Of a DNA stretch of 19,089 nt, positions 14,068 to 19,089 are shown piece by piece. A program made the position numbers and the translations under genes. Under the pieces are notes generated by a model, which saw only the letters and a list, made by a program, of their open reading frames with translations, did not search any database and had not been told where the DNA came from. Origin of the DNA: Rikenellaceae bacterium (GTDB lineage Bacteria > Bacteroidota > Bacteroidia > Bacteroidales > UBA932); the NCBI GenBank assembly GCA_012800665.1, contig JAAZIW010000094.1, positions 1-19,089 on the forward strand, in the 5' to 3' direction. The stretch's first letter is position 1. Each line of letters begins with the position of its first letter.

Positions 14068-15729
14068 TTAACCTATCATTTCGAGATATTTTTCCTTTAA
14101 TTCGCTCGTTGACTTTTGAATGGTTTTCTTTATGCGATACTTTTTTGAATGAACCGCCTCTATAGAGGGCAGGTCGAACATAAGACAAATATTGGTAGCA
14201 TCGAAGCCGGCGAAAAGATAGCTTACGAAACGATAATCTTTTTCTGAAAAAGCCGGAAAATCCTTGCGGAAATTCTTCATTATATCGTCGCTGATTCCAT
14301 CCAACAAGTCTTCGAATTTCCTTTGTCCGGAATCATCTTCGATTATGCCGGACACTATGTTTTTCACCTTATTATATACAATCTTAAAGGAATCTGTCGA
14401 TTCTTTCGAATAATTGTATGCGTCACAAAGTTCTCCCAAATGTTTGAACAAGGTTTTATACAATTGTGCGTGTTTGGAGCGGAGCTCGGATAACTGTTCC
14501 ATAGTGGTTTGTTTATCCCCTTCCGCCTCTTCCAACCGGCGTTTGGCCAAATAGGCAATCTCGGCAAATCTATACCTCTCATTCCTTTCCTTTACAAGCC
14601 TCGAACGATAAACAAATACCGTTATTAAAACCACTAACAAAAGACCGAATATAATGCTGGAAAGCTTCAGATAATTATTATGTGCCTTCGCCTCGACAGC
14701 AACAGCCTGCTGCACAGCATAATCGCGCCGAGCCTTTTCCAAAGATTGAGTAAGCGTTACCACCACAAGGGAGTCTTGATACTCCCATGTCAGCCTGGCA
14801 TATTCAAGAGCCTGCTTGTAATCTCCGGAGGCGATCGCTATCGCAGAACGCCATGCAAAAGTTTTGGCTTTCGATTCGGGGCCAAGTTTGTCCAAAGAGG
14901 CCAATATCTGTTCGGCAGCCTGCGGATAACCGGCAACATGCAGCGCATAGGCATAGGTGGCGTAGCGTGAAACATTCAGAATGCCTCCTTCTTTCAAAAC
15001 CTTATTAAAATATTCTACGGCGGATTTTGCGTTCATTGGTGTTTTATCTACCTGAACACAAGCTAAATTGACTAACGCAATCTTCCTGATCACAGAATCC
15101 GGAGAATTGAGCACAGATAAAAACAACTCTTCCGCTTCCGTAAACTTTTTGCTCTTGGCTAAGGCCATTGCTTTTCTGCAAACACCGGCATCTATCAACT
15201 TGACATCTCCCGACTTGCGGAAATACTTTTCCGCTTCGCTTATGTAATGCAGTTCCTCTACAGTATTATAGGATGTTGCGTAAGTATCTGCAATCGCCAG
15301 ATTTATACGACCTTTATATTTATCGTCTTCTGACTCATTCCCGTATTCCAATGCCTGCGAGAATGCTATGATAGCTTTATTATAATCTTCTCCATTATAT
15401 AAAATGCGACCATAATAATACAAGGATAGCATTTTATCATCTGCGGTGCCCCTTTTTTTGTAATACTCCAATGCCGGCATAATAACGGCTGCATCTGTAG
15501 TGTCGATATAGTTTTTATCCAAGGCCATTGCGTTCAAAAGGGAATATCGGGCTTTCAGCGCAGCCGTATTCAATTTATCCTTAGGGAGCTTATTAAGAAC
15601 GGCAAGGGCGCTGTCGGGCCTTTCCTGAATATATGAAGCAACATCGTCAAGAGTGAGCCCGGCATTGCGGTTCGAACACGATGCGAAAAAGAGAATGGAT
15701 GTTATTAAAAAGAGAAGGAGTTTTTTCAT
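14068..15729 (-). CDS. TPR membrane lipoprotein with C-terminal HTH-like domain, putative regulator
   Basis: 553-residue Bacteroidota-style one-component sensor/regulator candidate. It has a lipoprotein-like signal (MKKLLLFLITSILFFASC, Cys18), then a periplasmic TPR region (about 30-345: ALEYYKKRGTADDKMLSLYYYGRILY, YNKAIIAFSQALEYG and others). One membrane segment follows (about 353-374, IIFGLLLVVLITVFVY), then a charged coiled coil (375-430). The cytoplasmic C-terminal domain contains FSEKDYRFVSYLFAGFDATNICLMFDL (about 494-520) followed by basic KKYRIKKTIQKS. That last part resembles the helix-turn-helix end of similar TPR proteins, but I cannot confirm DNA binding. It is 45 nt downstream of the SIMPL gene on the same strand and lies between it and the RiPP block, so it could control the latter. 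This is inferred. Confidence 0.8.
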   Translation of the reverse strand: MKKLLLFLITSILFFASCSNRNAGLTLDDVASYIQERPDSALAVLNKLPKDKLNTAALKARYSLLNAMALDKNYIDTTDAAVIMPALEYYKKRGTADDKMLSLYYYGRILYNGEDYNKAIIAFSQALEYGNESEDDKYKGRINLAIADTYATSYNTVEELHYISEAEKYFRKSGDVKLIDAGVCRKAMALAKSKKFTEAEELFLSVLNSPDSVIRKIALVNLACVQVDKTPMNAKSAVEYFNKVLKEGGILNVSRYATYAYALHVAGYPQAAEQILASLDKLGPESKAKTFAWRSAIAIASGDYKQALEYARLTWEYQDSLVVVTLTQSLEKARRDYAVQQAVAVEAKAHNNYLKLSSIIFGLLLVVLITVFVYRSRLVKERNERYRFAEIAYLAKRRLEEAEGDKQTTMEQLSELRSKHAQLYKTLFKHLGELCDAYNYSKESTDSFKIVYNKVKNIVSGIIEDDSGQRKFEDLLDGISDDIMKNFRKDFPAFSEKDYRFVSYLFAGFDATNICLMFDLPSIEAVHSKKYRIKKTIQKSTSELKEKYLEMIG

Positions 15730-15774
15730 ATTGCTTACACAGTTTAATACTATGTAAATCTGCCAATGTACAGT

Positions 15775-16479
15775 TTATCTCTTCAAAGAATAGGTAACAT
15801 TGGTTACCACGCGAATTTTTTTGATGTGGGGCGTGTTGGAATCGCGGTCTTCGATGGTGAAGTAGCCTTGGGTGGCATTGCGGATTTTGCCGAGACGGCT
15901 GCCGGAGTCATCCGCAAATTTTTGAGCGCTTTCGCGTGCGTTCTTGGTGGCTTCTTCTATCATTTGGGGCTTGATTTCGTTAAGTCCCTCAAAGCTGAAA
16001 ACCGGTCGGCTTTCCCAATCTTCCGCCAGCACTATTCCCTTTTTCACCAAGTTTTTTTGCTTCTTCATGAGCGAGAGCACAATGTCGATTTTGCTTGTAC
16101 ATACCGTAATGGTGGAATTTGCCAGATAGCGGTACACACGGTTGCTGGACACATAGTCGGAAGTGAATTTGTCGGAAATACTTGGGGTGCCTGAGGATAT
16201 TTCGGAATCCTCTATACCGCCCGCCTTAAGAAAGGAGACAATAGAGGCGTTGTTGGATTCGATTTGAGAATAAACAACGCTGAGGTCATCCCCTGCCACC
16301 GTGTATTTGAGAGGCCAGATTACCTTGTCGGCGGGAAGTTCACGCTCGCAAAGCCCGCGAACGCTTACCGAACGTTGAAGAGAGCCGATTACCTTGACAG
16401 CGGAAGGGATGCAAAGTCCCATAACGATGAGGCCTGCCATTATGGCCAGGCCTGCCAAAAAATTACCTTTGTTTTCCAT
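15775..16479 (-). CDS. SIMPL-domain (DUF541) protein
   Basis: 234-residue protein with an N-terminal membrane anchor (NFLAGLAIMAGLIVMGLCIPSAV, about 6-28) and a SIMPL/DUF541 domain. Recognisable parts are SVSVRGLCERELPADKVIWPL near the start, an ISDKFTSDYVSSNRVYRY segment, and the closing EATKNARESAQKFADDSGSRLGKIRNATQGYFTI...VTNVTYSL. The family is widespread and periplasm-facing, of uncertain function. The start is ATG at 16479; the longer frame begins with TTG at 16497. The gene is divergent from the PAP2 gene with only 41 bp between start codons. Confidence 0.9.
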   Translation of the reverse strand: MENKGNFLAGLAIMAGLIVMGLCIPSAVKVIGSLQRSVSVRGLCERELPADKVIWPLKYTVAGDDLSVVYSQIESNNASIVSFLKAGGIEDSEISSGTPSISDKFTSDYVSSNRVYRYLANSTITVCTSKIDIVLSLMKKQKNLVKKGIVLAEDWESRPVFSFEGLNEIKPQMIEEATKNARESAQKFADDSGSRLGKIRNATQGYFTIEDRDSNTPHIKKIRVVTNVTYSLKR

Positions 16480-16484
16480 AACAA

Positions 16485-16513
16485 CAAAAGTAGTCAATAA
16501 ATTCGTATTTTTG
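16485..16513. promoter_or_regulatory. Divergent candidate -7 elements between SIMPL and PAP2 genes
   Basis: Exact matches to TAnnTTTG occur on both strands: TATTTTTG on plus at 16506-16513, 7 nt before the PAP2 ATG, and TACTTTTG on minus at 16492-16485, 5 nt before the SIMPL ATG. Neither has a clear TTTG at the -33 distance. If used, both transcripts would be leaderless or nearly so. Confidence 0.3.
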
Positions 16514-16520
16514 TACCGTA

Positions 16521-17300
16521 ATGAAGCCTATCCCATATATCTTACTGCTCTTTGCAGTCCTTTTTCCGACAAACGCTCAAGTCAGGGACAGCAGCAAAAT
16601 ATGCAAAACGCCGGTGACAATGGAATTGGGCAGACACTTGGAGCTCGGCAGGGCCATAGGTATCGGTGTCGTTTTTACTGCCGGAGCCATTGGTGTGGAC
16701 TGGGGCTTCTACCATGATAATATCAATACCCCGATAAAGGACTTTGCGGATAATCTTCGTGATAAATACGGCCATTGGCCTATTGACGATGTGCTTCAAT
16801 ATGCTCCATCTGCAGTCTATATGGGGCTCGGCGCCATGAATATGGGAAATCTCCGCTTTACAGAGCATATTGCGGTAGCAACCACTGCCTGGCTTACGAT
16901 GGGCGTTTTGGTAAACTCGCTCAAGTATATAATTGCGGATATGCGCCCCGATGAAACAGCGCGCAATTCCTTTCCTTCCGGCCACACGGCAACTGCCTTT
17001 ATGGGAGCTGAATTGATAAGAATCGAATATGGCCCCTGGTGTGGAGCAGGAGCCTATGCATTGGCCACAGGAGTGGCTCTGATGCGCCTCTATAACGGCC
17101 GTCATTGGGCCAACGACTTGTTGGGAGGAGCTACGATAGGTATATTTTCCGCCCACATAGGATATATGATGCTGCCTTTGGAGAGAAAATGGTTCCGCAT
17201 CAAGACCCGCGAAGAGTCGGGCCGCGAAGCCTCGCTTGTGATTCTGCCTTTCGCCGGAAGCAATAATACCTTGGGGCTGTCGCTTGCTATGGAGTTTTAA
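16521..17300 (+). CDS. PAP2-family phosphatase
   Basis: 259-residue membrane or periplasmic phosphatase of the PAP2 (type 2 phosphatidic acid phosphatase) superfamily. It has a signal peptide (MKPIPYILLLFAVLFPTNAQ). The three family motifs are present: Lys135-X6-Arg142-Pro143 (KYIIADMRP), PSGH at 152-155 with His155, and Arg189-X5-His195-X3-Asp199 (RLYNGRHWAND). The catalytic residues therefore look complete. Substrates of such proteins include phosphatidate, undecaprenyl pyrophosphate and lipid A phosphates; the sequence does not say which. The hydrophobic stretches around 100-130 and 160-225 fit the helical bundle. It ends 9 nt from the end of the convergent response-regulator gene, with no terminator between them. 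Confidence 0.95.
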   Translation: MKPIPYILLLFAVLFPTNAQVRDSSKICKTPVTMELGRHLELGRAIGIGVVFTAGAIGVDWGFYHDNINTPIKDFADNLRDKYGHWPIDDVLQYAPSAVYMGLGAMNMGNLRFTEHIAVATTAWLTMGVLVNSLKYIIADMRPDETARNSFPSGHTATAFMGAELIRIEYGPWCGAGAYALATGVALMRLYNGRHWANDLLGGATIGIFSAHIGYMMLPLERKWFRIKTREESGREASLVILPFAGSNNTLGLSLAMEF

Positions 17301-17309
17301 GGGAGAGGA

Positions 17310-18455
17310 TTAAAAGAATATCTCAACATCCCTTGCGCTTACGGGATTACCTCCCAAAATGAGCAGGCGCTCCACCACGTTGCGCAGTTCCCGTATATTT
17401 CCCGGCCATTTGCGCTCTTGCAAAGCCTTTATGGCCTCAGGGGTGAAGGGAACAGGGCTTCTGCCGTTTTCGGAACTTATCTGAGCGACAAAATAATCTA
17501 CTAATTCAGGAATATCTTCCTTGCGCTCTTCCAATGTAGGCACCTTTATAAGAATGACGCTGATACGGTGATACAGGTCTTCACGGAAATTCCCTTTCTC
17601 TATTTCTTCCAAAATATTCTTGTTGGTGGCGGCTATAACCCTCACATCCACTTGAATATCTTTATCTGAGCCTACGCGCGACAGCTTCTTTTCCTGAAGC
17701 ACACGCAGCACTTTGGCTTGAGCGGCAAGGGACATGTCGCCTATTTCATCGAGAAAGAGCGTGCCTCCGTCCGCCTGCTCGAATTTACCCTTGTGCTGCC
17801 TTATGGCAGAGGTGAACGAGCCTTTTTCGTGGCCGAAGAGTTCGCTCTCGATAAGTTCTGATGGAATTGCGGCACAATTTACCTCTATGTAAGGCATGGC
17901 GCTGCGATTGCTAAGGGCATGCAGGCTGCGGGCAACCAATTCTTTTCCTGTACCGTTCGCTCCGGTAATAAGTACGCGGGCATCGGTGGGGGCTACTTTG
18001 TCTATAATTTCACGAATGTGCTGAAGCGCAGCGCCGGAGCCTATCATCTCCCCGCCATAAACCTTCTTTTTAAGCACCCTGTTGTCTTTCACCAAATTGG
18101 TGCGCTCCCCTGCATTCTTCACGGTAATGAGGAGGCGGTTTAAATCCAAAGGTTTTTGTATGAAATCGAATGCACCCTTTTTGATGCATTCCACGGCGGT
18201 ATCGATGTCCCCGTGCCCCGAAATCATCACCATTGCGGAGTCTATGCCCTTGCTTACTACAAAATCCAGCACCTCCACCCCATCCTTGCCAGGCATCTTG
18301 ATGTCGCAGAAAATAACATCGTAATACTCTTTCTCTATCATCTCTTCTGCAATAAGGCCATCCTCCGCCGCATCCACCTCATAGCCTTCATCGCCAAGTA
18401 TCTCTTTCAGGGAATTGCGTATTGCTTTTTCGTCGTCTACTACTAATATTTTCAT
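17310..18455 (-). CDS. Sigma-54 (NtrC-type) response regulator lacking Fis HTH
   Basis: 381-residue two-component response regulator acting with sigma-54 RNA polymerase. The receiver domain (1-115) has Asp7, Asp8, phosphoacceptor Asp51 (CDIKMPGKDG), Ser79 and Lys101. The AAA+ domain (about 137-370) has Walker A GANGTGKE (165-172), Walker B LFLDE (Asp236, Glu237) and the sigma-54 loop as GSFTSA (212-217) in place of the usual GAFTGA. The protein stops at VSARDVEIFF soon after the AAA+ lid (WPGNIRELRNVVERL) and so has no C-terminal Fis-type DNA-binding domain, unlike NtrC. It may act without binding an enhancer. No histidine kinase gene is in the window. It diverges from dnaG (80 nt between start codons). 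Confidence 0.95.
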   Translation of the reverse strand: MKILVVDDEKAIRNSLKEILGDEGYEVDAAEDGLIAEEMIEKEYYDVIFCDIKMPGKDGVEVLDFVVSKGIDSAMVMISGHGDIDTAVECIKKGAFDFIQKPLDLNRLLITVKNAGERTNLVKDNRVLKKKVYGGEMIGSGAALQHIREIIDKVAPTDARVLITGANGTGKELVARSLHALSNRSAMPYIEVNCAAIPSELIESELFGHEKGSFTSAIRQHKGKFEQADGGTLFLDEIGDMSLAAQAKVLRVLQEKKLSRVGSDKDIQVDVRVIAATNKNILEEIEKGNFREDLYHRISVILIKVPTLEERKEDIPELVDYFVAQISSENGRSPVPFTPEAIKALQERKWPGNIRELRNVVERLLILGGNPVSARDVEIFF

Positions 18456-18535
18456 AACTTCACAAATATCGCAAAATTCCCGCCAACTTGCTTGATTTTA
18501 CGCGAAATTATCAAGAACTTTGTAAATTAAAGGCT

Positions 18536-19089
18536 ATGATTCCGCAGGAAACCGTACAACAAATTCTCGACACCGCACAAATAGTTGATGTGGTGAGCGA
18601 TTTTGTGTCTCTTAAAAAGCGCGGCTCAAGCTATGTCGCCTGCTGCCCTTTCCACAACGAAAAAACCCCCTCTTTTTATGTTACTCCCTCAAAAGGCATC
18701 TTTAAATGCTTCGGCTGCGGAAAGGCCGGAACCGCCGTGGGATTCGTAATGGAGCACGAGCATTGCAGTTATGTGGAAGCCCTCAGGTATTTAGCTAAGA
18801 AATATCATATCGAAATAGTGGAGGAAGAGCTTACGCCGGAAGAAATAATGCGCCGTCAACGCCATGAAAGCCTGCTTTTGGCAAGCGAGTTCGCGCATAA
18901 GTTTTTTGTGGAGCGTTTGAAAAGCGGCGAGGGGAAAGCCGTAGGGATGGCTTATTTCAAAAGTCGGGGATTGGAAGATGAAACCATAGCGAAATTCGGC
19001 CTCGGCTGGGCTCCTTCGGGGAAAGATGAGTTTTTGAAGGCTGCGCATGCGGCAGGCTATAAAGACGAATATCTTATAGATGCCGGACT
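18536..19089 (+). CDS. dnaG: DNA primase, N-terminal part (cut by window end)
   Basis: DnaG makes RNA primers for lagging-strand synthesis at the replication fork. 184 codons are visible from ATG at 18536 (MIPQETVQQILDTAQIVDVV). The zinc-binding domain has the CHC2 ligands Cys37, His40, Cys58 and Cys61 (CPFHNEKTPSF ... KCFGCGKAG), followed by GFVMEHEHCSYVEALRYLAKKY. The beginning of the catalytic-core linker (AYFKSRGLEDETIAKFGLGWAP) is the last part seen. The TOPRIM core lies beyond the window. The upstream 80 nt contain GAACTTTG (18515-18522), one base off the TAnnTTTG -7 element, which is too weak to call a promoter. Confidence 0.97.
   Translation, partial: MIPQETVQQILDTAQIVDVVSDFVSLKKRGSSYVACCPFHNEKTPSFYVTPSKGIFKCFGCGKAGTAVGFVMEHEHCSYVEALRYLAKKYHIEIVEEELTPEEIMRRQRHESLLLASEFAHKFFVERLKSGEGKAVGMAYFKSRGLEDETIAKFGLGWAPSGKDEFLKAAHAAGYKDEYLIDAG

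Noticed and set aside
15766..16194. Plus-strand frame of 142 codons
   Set aside because: Wholly antisense to the well-supported SIMPL-domain gene and lacking recognisable domain content.
16542..17156. Minus-strand frame of 204 codons
   Set aside because: Antisense shadow of the PAP2 phosphatase, whose catalytic motifs are all in the plus-strand frame.
17301..17309. Terminator between the convergent PAP2 and response-regulator genes
   Set aside because: Only 9 bp separate the stop codons and no stem-loop with a T-run is visible.

Overview
The window reads as a Bacteroidales (phylum Bacteroidota) chromosome. Signs of this are AT-rich gene starts without strong Shine-Dalgarno sites, lipoproteins with a MKKLLLFL-type signal and Cys lipobox, a plug/beta-barrel outer-membrane protein with a carboxypeptidase-regulatory-like N-terminal domain, a DUF3244-like protein, and a Bacteroidales-type RiPP (ribosomally made, post-translationally modified peptide) locus. 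I cannot name the genus. No tRNA, rRNA, CRISPR array, transposase or integrase was seen.

The core is a seven-gene minus-strand operon running from about 13.1 kb down to 2.8 kb. It encodes a radical SAM/SPASM peptide maturase (13087-11828), a pseudo-radical-SAM partner (11825-10608), a 66-residue precursor with a double-glycine leader and a CGCACC core (10587-10387), a near-perfect 34-nt hairpin, an outer-membrane plug/barrel protein (10316-7515), an exported TPR protein (7518-6346), a C39-peptidase ABC exporter (6341-4128) and an HlyD-type adaptor (4120-2813). Apart from the hairpin gap, the genes overlap or are separated by no more than 20 nt. This matches the families I know as the 'GG-Bacteroidales' rSAM system (TIGR04148, TIGR04149 and TIGR04150, recalled and not searched). 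The inferred logic is that the maturase pair modifies the core, the C39 domain cuts after Gly24-Gly25 during export, the adaptor spans the periplasm, and the TPR and barrel proteins act at the outer membrane.

Downstream (1-2.8 kb, minus strand) are two overlapping tandem-duplicate lipoproteins of unknown function and a serpin lipoprotein cut by the window edge. The serpin's 5' end (signal-peptide start plus upstream bases) is repeated at 2716-2779 as a decayed copy, so the lipoprotein pair sits between two 64-bp direct repeats. The pair could be accessory or immunity genes, but this is only inferred from position.

Upstream (13.1-15.7 kb, minus strand) are a remnant-like short reading frame, a small exported DUF3244-like protein, a repeat- and hairpin-rich intergenic stretch, and a TPR membrane-bound lipoprotein with a possible C-terminal DNA-binding domain, which may be a local regulator. 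The remainder looks like ordinary housekeeping genes with higher GC: a SIMPL-domain protein (minus), a divergent PAP2-family phosphatase (plus), a sigma-54 response regulator without a Fis DNA-binding domain (minus), and the start of the DNA primase dnaG (plus, cut by the window end). Hand counts show GC dropping to about a quarter of bases in parts of the RiPP biosynthesis genes, against over half in the dnaG/regulator region. This suggests the RiPP block was acquired.
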